A stretch of 64,000 nucleotides of DNA from Gelatoporia subvermispora B (taxonomy: Eukaryota; Basidiomycota; Agaricomycetes; Polyporales; Gelatoporiaceae). A model generated the notes under the pieces. The model was not told where the DNA came from and did no database searches. It saw nothing but the letters and a program-made list of their open reading frames with translations. Location: positions 62,001 to 126,000 of the forward strand of contig KB445821.1 of NCBI GenBank assembly GCA_000320605.2, given 5' to 3'. Shown one piece after another: positions 1 to 11,149 of this stretch; position 1 is the first letter of the stretch; the number at the start of each line of letters is the position of its first letter. A program made the translations under genes and the position numbers.

Positions 1-575
1 GATGCCGTGATGTACGTCTCACAGTTTCGACGCAGGCCGCGTATTAATCGTGTCTTATCTCCCCAGAAATGAATCGCTGCGACTTCTTCCTGTGCTGCCT
101 GAGGGCACCTCACGCGTATCGCCCCCGGGAGGAAGGTCCGTTGGGACTCAGTAAGCATTATCTCATGCACGGATCCCGGATTTGCGTTTAGATGACAACC
201 ACAACCCATCAGCCACATTCCGGAGGGTACAAAAACTATGATTCATACTTATCCTGTATGCTTATCCTGTGAATCGCGACCCACGCAACTTTTCTCCCCT
301 GTATGACGTCCTTCTGACGGGAGCGGTGGTTGATTGCGTCCGGGGACTTGACTACTAGGGAAGCAGGGATTGACGAGCGTGAGTTTGTACACAACTCGAG
401 TGCTTTCATCCCATTTCCCTTTGGTCCAGCCAATTGTGTGGACAAGAACCCCGCCCTCCAAGAGATGCGCATGGCGATTTGTCCCATTTCCACCGCTTAG
501 ATCTGCGCTTTGACTCTGTGTCATAGGAGGCCCATTTTCTTCACTACATTATTCTCAAAAGTGCCCCACTTGCCG
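1..575 (+). pseudogene. Cytochrome P450 3'-end relic (copy of P450-1)
   Basis: From base 1 this stretch matches the last exons of P450-1 (12723-13325) closely, including intron positions, the ExxR exon and the heme-loop exon. The copy is broken. It has a short internal duplication near 236-270 and a one-base length difference near 300, both shifting frame. The heme loop reads CVDKN instead of CVGKN, and the reading frame stops before the family's usual C-terminus. Weaker similarity to the P450-1 3' flank continues to about 850. The 5' part of the copy lies off the left edge. No product is expected. Confidence 0.85.
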
Positions 576-1784
576 TGGAAGTCAAGGTCCGTGGTGGCAG
601 TCAATTGACGGCCGAGCATGTAGTTTACATTCATATAGTTTGCGTGCTCGATGGCGACATGTTGTTCTACCCGTGGCAGAAAAACGTTGGCCTATATGAA
701 CATCCCTGGTACGGTAGGCATACGTTCCATTGTAGTCCTCGAATTCAGTACAGACACACTGTTGAATTTCTGTGTTCCGTCTGCGCTCATGACCCCGTTG
801 AACGTGTCCCGAACGTGCTCCACTGGCCCGCACGCGTTTGGTGAAGGACCACGCGTCTAAAAGGCAAGAGGATGTTCTCTGCAACGCGATCCCAGTGTGC
901 GGTGGAGAACTAGCCCGAAGTGAGGAAGGTTCAGAGGTAATGACTAATTTCAAATTTGGCGACCGTCGCTCGACATGCTTCTCGAAAGGAGATGGAGCTT
1001 TCTTGTCCTGCCTCTAAGGGCCCCCTGTGAGCTTGCTCAAACCGGCCTCACACCCCACGTCGGTCATGAGTAGAACTGATTTATTGCAGACGTCCGCAGT
1101 GTTTAGAAATAGGTGTTGGGCGGTAGATATAACACGCGCTGTGGTGGGAGCAAGGAAGCTGTTTATCAGTGCTGCATGGAGCGCCGGAGAACTCGAGAGA
1201 GCCGCACGTCTGGTGCACCTCGGCCTAACATTCAACACAAGCCTCGCAGCCGCGGTCAACTTGAGCTAGACTTCTCGGCCAGAGATTACGGGGTTTCTTT
1301 GACCATTGAGTAGAGCAAACGTCACCGGCGCTCAGTCCGCCGTCTACCAGTGCGTCTCCTTTGCGCCCTCCGAAACTTCACATTGGTACAACCACGTGAC
1401 GAAGGACGCGAAGTTCTGTTGCCAAATTGTGCTCGTAATATTGTACTCATTTCGTTCGCACATGAGGTCCTGCGGAGTATATTGTCATTATGCCGGCAGT
1501 ACGAGCTGTAGTTTCCGGTTGACGAGAAGATACAATTCGGAAGCACGTTCTTGGATTTGGTTTTTCCAGTGTCCTCAAACGAGCAAAGCAATAATATATA
1601 ATCATCCTCAAAACATCATCATAGGGTATATACAACGGAACAAGCTGAGAACATATCGAACGCTACTTAACGCCAATCAATGTACAGGCAGCCTTGCTCT
1701 GACTTCATCGTCATTGTTGCATTGTCGGAGTCACTTAGCATGACCGAGTGAGCGGCTTAAACGCTTGAATGTGAGGCATGTAGT
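576..1784. other. Spacer, no recognisable gene
   Basis: Positions 576-850 still resemble the 3' flank of P450-1 (13326-13550). From 850 to 1784 I see only unrelated short open frames, no domain motif and no convincing splice structure. Confidence 0.5.
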
Positions 1785-4330
1785 TCAAGAGAATCCTAAC
1801 AAGTTGTATGAGTCAATCAGCATGGGCAATGACGCCATGGGAGTTGGTATACCTCTTGCAACTTTGTTTCCCTCAGACTGATCTTTCCTAGCGACCCAGG
1901 TGTCCCCACTGTGATCTAGAATAACCTGAGGGTCAGCGTGCAACCCTACGCAAGAGATAGTGTGACTGACAGTATCACTGTGGTCATGCAGTACGGTTGA
2001 GGACTGTGCTATGCGTATTTCACCCAGCTCAACGGACCGAGCCAGCGTTGACAGCCCCATTGGAAGATTGCGCAATTTGTCGCGAGCATTCAGACTGGAC
2101 GTTCATGGAATCCATGAAATGCAATGAATGTCGTCAGATAAATAGCTGAACAATGATAAGGGGTAATGATCATATGCCTGTACATACGTTGCCAGCACAG
2201 AGTTGACGTAGCCTATGGAACGAAGCACTCAGGAAGAACCACTCTACCGCTCTGCCTTGTTTTTGAAAACTCACATTTACTGACGAGAAAATACGGCACA
2301 GCATTCCAATACGTTCCGCTTGAGACCTTGGTCTGCAGACTGAAATCAGCGTTTTATTGTGTCTAGCGCCGGCGGTAAAACCCACAAGAATGATAGTAGC
2401 GGTTGCCGCAATTCTGAGTGAGGTAAATAAGTGTCTCAACCAGCGAAAGAGAACGGGTACGACGGACGACGTGATAAGGCCGGTGTTCACTGCGTAGGTG
2501 ATAAGAGCATTGATGATCCTGTTCGTTCGACTCCTGTAGCAATGAAGCGGGGTATGGGTTAGGTAAGATCTCGGTATGATACGGAGTCATCACCGTTTCA
2601 TTCCCGTGCGCTTTATGTGCAGGTAATAGGCGAGCGACATCGTGGAGATGATGTCGCTTGCCATTGAGGTTGCAATTGCAGTGTCAGAGATCCACTGGAG
2701 ACCAGTTGTAAGCTATCTCATATCAGCGGTATCCAGTGGCTAAAGAATGTACCCCTATGGTCGGAATTGTGGATTCTAGCTTGGTCCTTTGCCTATCATC
2801 ATGATGCACGCCCAATATAAGCGAGTTTTTATCTGCATCCGCATATGTACATACCCTACGGCCGTGTATGCTGAAATTGTATGAATTGAGATACCCTCGA
2901 CTGAATTCATGCTCGACTTGAAATCTCACCGACTCCGAACCCTTGAGAATTGAGATAAGTCGAGGCGTCGTAGTTACGGAGAGCTAACACTTACCAAACG
3001 CGGTCAGTGCACTCATCACCTATCCCGTAGACGTTGTTAGACTCTCTAGCGACTGAGGAAACTGAACATACAATGATGGCGGGGATGACTATGGTGCGGC
3101 CCACTATCACAGACTATTTACACAACAGCTAGGTAAGGAAGGACACATCCACTCACTTCTCCACACATGGCTTGCGAAGAAGCTGGACTTGCACTCAGTA
3201 ATGTGAGAAACCCGAATTTATAGCACTTAGTACCATTGAACGAGAAGGCCAATCGAGTACTTGAGAGGCAAATATTGAGAAATTACAGATGCGGCACTCA
3301 GTTGGATCGTGCTCACTGTCATGCCAACTGCCACCTGGAGACAGATGATAGATGTATTAGACATACCGTAGGGGGGACTATACTTACAGCTAGAGCTCTG
3401 TGAACACCGCCTAAGTATGAAACCCAGGACAAAACTATAGGACGTACGGTTTGACTGTCTCCAGTGACGCTAAATTGCCATAGTTTGGGATCAGGTACCA
3501 CCAGGCACCTGCAACCGTAGAGATTACGTGTGCTGTGTCAAGAATACTGAGACGATGTCATGAGTGTATGGGGTCATATATTTTATGCATGTCGTTCAAG
3601 GACTCACGCAAGGAGTAAGACCTAGGTGCATTCAAGTCAGTAACATATCATTGACACTGGGATAAGGAACCATGAGCTTACGAAGATCTTTAGAGATGCC
3701 TTGTCATCCCAGTACCCGTCATAATAGTTGTACGTTTGCAAGACATCAGCAAATTCAACGTTTTGCTTGATAATACTTATCGAACGCTCGGCGTACTTGA
3801 CCTTACTTGACCTTACTTAACATGGGCGCTTCTCGAGCGCTCTTAAGGCGCCTATAAGATAAGGCGTTGTAAGTGATGTCCAGTAAGTATAAGCGCGACA
3901 AGTAAGATACAGTAGGGTCGCGAACTTGCGGCGGCTTGAATTACGACTTGATTTCACTTCAGTCAAACTTGAGACCCGCTAGATTGGGCCACTTTGGGCT
4001 CATTTTCTGGTGCTTGTGCTCGGGTTCGTTCGAGGGTCATTCTAGGATCTAGAGAGGACGTCTGAGGTTGTCAAGAAGTTCACGCGAGTACGTTAGAGTT
4101 GGTTCCGTATAGGCGCCCGTCAAGGAGTTGCAAATACCGGAAAGGAAACCTTTGATTTTGCTGATGGAGTGTCAATCCATAGAAACTAAATGGATCGGTG
4201 TGAGGTACAATTCACGCAGTGTACACAAGGAATATACAAACACGCAAGAAAGGATGGCGGCTAGGAACAGGGCACCGCAATTCGGCACTACGAGTGACTG
4301 AATGATCTCAGAAGGGATAGGTCCAGACAT
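1785..4330 (-). pseudogene. DUF6534-type membrane protein, copy A (disrupted)
   Basis: The family blocks occur in order on the minus strand: N-terminus MSGPIPSEIIQSLVVPN (start 4330), FYGLT, VLQTYNYYDGYWDD, the 14-nt micro-exon (3621-3608), LDTAHV..WWYLIPNYGN, a loop ending LHIKRTGMKR, AVNTGLITSS, GYVNSVLAT and C-terminal LNARDKLRNLP (stop 1785). DUF6534 proteins are fungal multi-span membrane proteins of unknown function. Exon 2 is split between FYGLT and VLQTY by a 423-bp insertion (3744-4166). Removing it restores a continuous reading frame, so the insertion hit a real coding exon. Nothing in the element looks like splice sites that would remove it. The gene is therefore probably dead, although the other blocks are well kept, which suggests recent damage. 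Confidence 0.75.
3744..4166. mobile_element. MITE-like element with terminal inverted repeats
   Basis: The left end reads CATCAGCAAATTC and the right end is its near-complement (reverse complement CATCAGCAAAATC). The outer 10 bases match perfectly and similarity extends about 20 bases inward. The flanks carry a GA/GA duplication, and the element sits inside the coding exon of DUF6534 copy A, whose frame is restored when it is removed. It has no transposase frame, so it would be non-autonomous. Inside, a 10-base unit (CTTACTTGAC) is repeated in tandem near 3794-3819. Confidence 0.65.
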
Positions 4331-5195
4331 AGTGCGAGATGCGAGTGTACCCCCAGAGGAACGGACCAGAAGGTAGGTCGAATTTATAGGCTCAGTTGCT
4401 TGGTCTGCAATTGCACCGAGTGCAAGTAGTCCTATCGTACGCACGAAATGAGATTGATGGCGTACACCTCAGGTGACACAAGATTCGGCAGAGCGGTTGG
4501 TGTCCCTGGTGCGAGTCAGATTCCGGAATTCACTTGATCAGAGAATGCCGCAGGAGAAGATTAATCGAAGCAGATGGTGTATTTTGTTCATCAGACTGAG
4601 CACGGGTGCAGATGTCGCATTTTGATTCCTTCAAGTTCCTAGCACTTTGAATTCAATGTCGCTGCATGGCGAGGTGACAGAGATAGTTCAGTTAGCGGCA
4701 ACGAACAAAGTCGAATGTATTGATTTGCAACGTATCAAGTTCGGTGCTTATGCGGAGCATGGCAGTTAGCTGAGGCAGCAGGAACGAGCTGAAATCAAGG
4801 CAACATCAGGAAAATGTCTCTCCCTCTGAGTGTGTTTTACATACTTCTTTTGGGTGCATGGCGTGGTCTTGAAGTGCCTCCGAAGCGTGCCTTGATTTGA
4901 GTGAGGTTGACCTCAGATGAGATACAAGCTTGAGTGGCCTCTAAATTGCTAATGGGACGGACAATAGAAATAGGTTGAGGCGGCAAGAATGAGGTGCCGT
5001 AGCGGAGGGGCGGCGGCCCGGGACAGGACCGATCGGCTCCCGGTCTAAGACTTTCAATTTGTCCCTTTCTGACCGTTTATGTAGCGGTCGCTGTGTGTAT
5101 GTCTGATGCGGACTGCTGTCCTGATCTGTGAGACCAACAATGCAGCGTTGTGGGCCGCGTCTAGTACAATGCTGTCCGAAAGAGCGTGGACACTC
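4331..5195. other. Spacer, no recognisable gene
   Basis: No supported gene. A lone CATCAGGAAAATGT at 4804 matches the terminus of the 180-bp element at 5196 and may be a solitary end or part of an older, larger copy. Confidence 0.45.
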
Positions 5196-5375
5196 CATCA
5201 GGAAAATGTATCATTTACTTTGGCGCCGCTTTTGCTGCTTTGGGCTATCAAAGCAGCAAAAGCGGGAAAGTCCTAGTCCCCTGGGACTGGGATTTTCCCG
5301 CTTTTATCGCTTTCAGGGCGCTTGTAGACCAGAAAGACGTTAAAGCGGTACAAGAAAAATGAGATTTTGCTGATG
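5196..5375. mobile_element. Short MITE-like element (180 bp), same ends as the 423-bp element
   Basis: It begins CATCAGGAAAATGTATCATTT, and the reverse complement of its right end is CATCAGCAAAATCTCATTTT, a terminal inverted repeat with few mismatches. The flanks both carry CTC, a possible 3-bp target duplication. The interior is almost entirely two adjacent foldbacks (5228-5305). There is no coding capacity. The shared termini suggest the same family as the element at 3744-4166. Confidence 0.6.
5228..5305. repeat. Two adjacent foldback hairpins
   Basis: The first hairpin (5228-5263) has a 14-bp perfect stem, GCTTTTGCTGCTTT pairing across an 8-nt loop. The second (5258-5305) pairs AAAAGCGGGAAA with TTTTCCCGCTTTT, plus an inner AGTCCC/GGACT stem. 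They share the AAAAGC segment, so two alternative folds are possible. Confidence 0.85.
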
Positions 5376-7047
5376 CTCGCCAGAATGCAGAGCGGCATGG
5401 CCATCATGCAATTACCCAGACGACATGCCTCAACAAGACGGGACGCATGCCACAAACGTCGTCCAGCATGCTTCTATTGCTGCAAACAGTGGTCTCCTTG
5501 TCATGCACTAGAGGTATATGATCGTCTCGTCGGCGTCGACCAGCCGAGTAGCGCGTGCGTTATGTGCGCGGTGGATTTACAATGTGATATTCACGGTCCG
5601 TTCGACGATGAAACCAATGATGCTAAAGGGAGGCGTTGCAACTCATGAACAAGATATCATGATAGGGACGCGCGCAGCAGTACACAATGTCAGATGGTTC
5701 ATCATCTGTATTCCGCATGATCGCGATTTTCTGGTATCCCACAAATAGGACACGGTCACAAACGGCGTCCGAGCATCGAGAAACAAGGACATATCAGGAT
5801 CTTTCAAATGGGAAAAGGTTCTTGACTCAATGGCACGCCCATTTGCTTGGATGGATAAAGATGCCGACATGGCCAGATTGGTGCGATAAGAGGCCCAGAA
5901 CTTGCTCTAAATATACGCCATACCTTGAACTTAAGGCCTTCTTCGGCCTGACACACGCTGTTAAGGAGAGTTCTTTCGTCCTGCTGATTTCTGACGTCAT
6001 TCAATCCAAATTCGAACACCACATTTCTAAGCCATAGAATGACTTGTGAGTTCGAACGTGCGCTCATACATGCGGCTATAAAATTTTCAATAGAGCTTAC
6101 TAGGCACGTAGAACCTTTTCAGAGTTTTTTTTACCTCTGTCGAAGGAGACATTATTTCTCAACTCTGAGTTAGCGAGTCTCGTTTCTGTCACCTCGTGTC
6201 TTGCGGCACCCTCCGGTCGGAGACCCAAAGTCGACTGCATTGAGCACGCACGTTTCAATCTCCTCCAGACGCTCTCTGTGGCGTGGGCACACCTGGTATG
6301 TCTGGCTTACAAGATTCTCGTGCAACACTCTTCTGCGACGTTCGTTAAGAGATGGCATTAGACATACAATAGCTATCATCAACTGCGGCTGAAACGTCCC
6401 AGGGCCACTTTCACTGCAAGAGTGGACTTACATCCCACAATCGAGTCTCTCCGAATTGGGTCTACCGATGCCACGAACGCGTTACTGACTCCGCAGCAGA
6501 AGGCGGTTCTTTATCAGTTTAGGCCAAAGTCAGCAATGGAGTGCTCGGGTTTATGTCCGGTGGCATAGACTCTCACGGATCCAAACAAACATCAGGCAAA
6601 TCCATCTTGTGCTAGGCATCTGTCGTGATATCGACGTGAAGATCGGACGTTCGATGCCTCATTGATCTAGCTGTTAGGGGAGTATCCATCCTGGACTTCG
6701 AATCTGTTGGGTCTACGGTCTTCCCAACTGTTTGATTGCAACTACTCACCTTGTCCTGAATATCATTCGACATGACTCCACAGCAGAACGGCATGTCTTA
6801 TTTGGACGCATGTACCGATACATGTCAGCTCATGTATTGCACAACAGCACAGCCGGATACATAACGACCTGCACAAAGCTACGCCGTGTCCCATACACCC
6901 ACGAGAAAGGCAAACCGCAGAGTCCCAAGCGCGGGGTTGCTCGTAGTCATGCACTCAAAAACCTGGAATGCGTCTCTGGTAGACCGACTGTCCACTAGCA
7001 GAGTATGGAAGACCATTCAATTGTCCAGTATGTTCACCTAATCATGT
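5376..7047. other. Spacer, no recognisable gene
   Basis: Several open frames of 60-116 codons exist on both strands, but none shows a family motif, a signal or consistent splice structure. I see nothing I can support. Confidence 0.45.
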
Positions 7048-8953
7048 CTGAATTCTTCCGCTGAAAAATATGCCAATCAAGCACGGGACCGTGTTCTGGC
7101 TATTCTGCGCAATGGAATACAGCGCGGGGAGCTCGTAATGCAAGATCACTCTGGTGTCCACGTGTTTGGAACTCCCTCTCCAGGACTTCCACGCGCTACC
7201 ATCTCTGTTTTTAACGACAATCTCTGGGTTCGGGTCGCCCTAACCCATGACCTCGGCCGTTAGTACCTTCTTTATCGCCATGCGTTTACACCACTTACGA
7301 GTGCAACGCCCAGTCTCTGAGGCATATATGAATGGCGAGTTTGATACTCCTGATTTGAAGGGATTACTCAACGTGCGTCGCTACCTGATTGCACAACATC
7401 CGTTCTTGAGCCCATTGTCACAGCTTTGGCTCGAAAATCGCGATACCCTGGAGGATCTTCCCACAATCCTAACCTCGGTGCTGTCATATGCTTCCGGCCT
7501 GTTCATTAAATTGTTCGGTCAGACGCTATCTATGTCCGAGACAAATGCCGTGAGTATTTTCCACCCTTGTCCGTCTGTGGTACTGATTGCGGTTCACATG
7601 ATAGTCACTCGTGTACGATACATCCAACGAATTCTTCCGGGTAAGAACACACGTCTCTCAGATTGCATTCGCAGTCTAAATATGTCATACATTTTTACTC
7701 ACAGTGCTTCCTGAGCGAAGAGATGATGTATTCATGCGCACTGTGGGGCAAAGAGGAAAATGGAGTTCGTGGCGACCTCACAGTGGGGTCAACCCCTGGA
7801 GATTTAGAAGCTGCACAACAGCGAAAGATTCGCCACATCTTGAGCAAGGCTCGTGTTAAGCCTGGCCACAGAGTGTTGGAAATCGGTTCTGGATGGGGTG
7901 CAATGGCCCTGGAGGTAGAGAGGGATTTTGAGAACGCTGGACGAAGTTGCTAATAGCCGCCATTCTTAGGCTGCGAGGATGGGATGCATCGTCGACACTA
8001 TCACATTGTCACGAGAACAACAAACGCTTGTGCAGACGCAGGCAATACAATCTGGAGTAGAAGATCGTATCCGTGTCCATCTTCTCGACTACCGCCAACT
8101 GCCAGAGTCATTCAAAGATGCCTTTGATGCAGTCATAAGCTCTGAAATGATAGAGGTGCGGTCGGCTTGGTGCCTTGCGTTGATACGCTGGAGGTAACGG
8201 AATACAGCATGTCGGTCTAGGATACCACGCCAAGTTCTTTCAGGTCATTGATTGGGCCCTCAATCCCCATAGGGGAATGGCTGTGATCACGTCAACCACA
8301 CGTCCAGAGAATCGCTATTCCGAGATACAGTAAGAACTGAAATCATGACGCGAGAGTGTAGCTCACACTGAACTTCCGGTAGATCGGACGACTTTGCACG
8401 GCACTATCATTGGCCCAATGCGTTCCTCCCATGTGCTACATCTCTGGCAAGCACTGCTCAGACTGTCCTGAAGGGCAGACTGGTACTGGAGAGTATAGAA
8501 AACCATGGAATTCGTGAGTAGACTCATTTACCTAGCACACAGTGATATTGCGCTAGAATCCCAGTGCAGACTATCCACGCACCCTGCGGGAATGGGGCAG
8601 GTATGCGCTTCTCCCATATCATAGTTGCTCATCTGAACATTGTGCAAAGACGATTTGAGAGAAACTTTGATGATGCAGTCGTAGACCAGTTGAAGTCGAA
8701 GTTCGAGGATCTAGACAAGACGGAGAACCTCGCAGCATTCAAACGGAAATGGAAATACCTGTTTGTCTATGCTGAAGTGGGCTTTGCTAGGGCCTACACG
8801 TCAGTCGGGTGTTGGACCTTTGCAAGACCAGTCAGTACCTCCGTCCTTACGTTGGTGGCACACATCTCACATGCCCGTTTAGGAAAACATCTCAGAGCCT
8901 TGCGATTGAGGGCATGCCGTGGTCAGTGCTCTTGCAAGGGAAATGTTATCTAG
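7048..8953 (+). CDS. Cyclopropane-fatty-acyl-phospholipid synthase-like SAM methyltransferase
   Basis: CFA synthases transfer a methylene from S-adenosylmethionine to a double bond in phospholipid acyl chains. Ten hand-spliced exons stay in phase: to 7258, 7314-7372, 7424-7549, 7605-7640, 7705-7914, 7970-8155, 8208-8329, 8383-8513, 8570-8600 and 8650 onward. Family blocks are AEKYANQARDRV, FNDNLWVRVAL, LSEAYMNGEFD, YDTSNEFFR, LSEEMMYSCALW, the SAM-binding VLEIGSGWGAMALE, DYRQLPESFKDAFDAVIS, YHAKFFQVIDWAL, DDFARHYHWPNAF, LVLESIENHG, AFKRKWKYLFVYAEVGFARA and CWTFARP. The start is unresolved: an in-frame stop lies just upstream of AEKYAN, so a 5' exon or a frameshift is missing. The 3' end is either a stop at 8953 without further splicing or a short last exon after a possible donor at 8831. 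A decayed relative lies at 23.6-24.5 kb. Confidence 0.8.
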
Positions 8954-11149
8954 GATTTTTATCCCTGCGAATCAGAGCCATCGATGTCGAGTCAAATTAA
9001 CACATGTGCTCATAACCTAGACACTCTCGTAGAGCATATCATTAACAACTGAGACGGCTCTGTGTACGCAGCTGCGTGAGGCGTGAACACTGAGTTTTCT
9101 TTGTAGTGACCAACTTGTCAAGCCACTGACATTGTTCATTTGTCACTTGGACTGGTCGATCGCCGATTATAAGAAAATTTGAGACTTTTATCACCAAGCG
9201 CATCTAGGATTGGTTGCTCAATAACGCGCCCTGTGGCTGATGCATTTGCTTGGACCTCAAATATCCAGATGTTCACTGCTGGGCTTGACGTCGCTGAAAG
9301 CAGCTCAGCACAATATCGCACCTGTAGCAGGTATGATTGTTAGCCTGGACATGAGACTTATTATGTCGTGATCCTCATCAGCTGCGACGAGGTCCGGCGT
9401 GCATGCTAATGTCGGATTACCTTGCTTGTCAAGGTTGTTGTTGTGCACCCCCATAATTCGTAAGCGCTCTATCTCATATCGTCAACACAGACAAACAGTG
9501 TCTACTGAATGCTTCGGACGATTGTCGTACTTTCCGTTCTTTTTTCGCTGCTGAATATTTTCCGGACGTGATCAAACTCGGAAGAGATACCTTACCTAGA
9601 AATATAAGTAGCAAAAGCATCCAGGATGCGAGTTAGCACTTGTTCATGTACTAAGGCGCTTGTACGTAGTAAGTCCTAGTGAACGAAGCATTCTATGAAA
9701 TGCTCTTCTCAGATTATTGGTGAATGATCTCGTGCCATTGTTGTCAGCAGGTAAAAGGCATCAAATGTACAATTTCTTTGCACGGTTGGCAGTGTACAAC
9801 AACGAGACCTTTTACTCGGTTGTCAAGGTATATCTCAGGCTCCAGATGTGGAAATCCGCCTACATATATATTTTTGTGAATTATCTACAGTCATTGCATC
9901 AATCATCTTATGCAGACTGATCTCTAATTATCCAGGACATAGTCTCAGCGACAAGCAAGGTAGTTGTTGGCGTAAGCCGACGCTCCTCGAGTTCGATCTA
10001 TCAGGAGCCAAAACAACTGACTCCGTGGGATGTGTGACAATTCGAAGCGGATATATCTGATGAGGGGGGTTCTATATCTGGAGCTCACTATGTTCCATCT
10101 GAGGCAAACAGATTGTATATTAGAGTCGTGTATATATGCCCAAGGGCGGCGCATTGCCGCAACTGAGGGGAACTGTCGGCCTGGAATTTACTCACGACGA
10201 TAGGTTACACCAATTTTGTGCGTGGTTTCACGGCTCACTCATATCAACCTGAGTAACTGACAGGTCCGCAGCAAATTTCGACATGACATCTTCGATGGTA
10301 TCCCCTTTGCATCTTTGGTCCTGGTATGATTGGCTTGCCCAACACGTACTGCGTGTCAACCATTGCGCAAAAGTATGTGTGAATGTACATTATGTTGTTT
10401 GCTACGTCCAGGCTTGCGGATGAAGTGACCTCGGCGCCGCCGTCGGTTGAAAGCCTTGCATACACTAATCATCCAGACGACGGAGCACTGTATCCATCTG
10501 TCCAACAGGCCGTGTACATGTCACACTGAGCATTGGGGTCCCAGTTGTGATTTTCTGGGTGCTAATCAAGGAAGTGTCGCCGCACGAGAACGGTGCACTC
10601 ACAGCTTCAAATCGAACACTTCCAACGATTACGCTGTTCAGGGGCCAGGCGGAGCCTAGCAGGTACAACCCAAAATGAGCCTAGTCCAACCGTGAGATGG
10701 CAGAGCAATTGCTATATTACCGGCTGCTTACCGCCTCGGCATATGCGCCGCAGCAATTTCTCTCCGGGCGCCACTCTTGCATTTGCCGTGGGTTTTAGAT
10801 ATCTGGACAGGGTTATTGTCCAGAATCGATATGAGCAATATCAGGAGACCATCGCCTTCCTTCGCGCCAAGGTGTAAAGACGCCGGCTGACCCCGAAAGG
10901 CAGGCAGAAGGCGCCAAAGCAAACGCGAGGAGGAGATTGAATTCGACACATTCTACTGACGCGATCGCAACGCTACATATCCTTTCTTAGCCCTTCTCCA
11001 GCCCTTCTCTGAGTCAGGGGCTTGATGCATGATGTTGACCCCCTTGCTGCGGCATGAGGATGCACGAGTTTGCTATAAACAACCTCGGCGGCGCTTGAGC
11101 TTGAGGCATCTACCAGTACCACGACCTGAACGCGAGACCTATACTACAG
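8954..11149. other. Spacer with unassigned open frames
   Basis: No supported gene. Frames at 9136-9321 (minus), 9717-9920 (plus), 10244-10465 (minus) and 10593-10877 (plus) are open but match no family I know. The end of the last one (near 10770-10877) has a hydrophobic run followed by a charged helix-like tail and could be a gene remnant. Confidence 0.4.
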
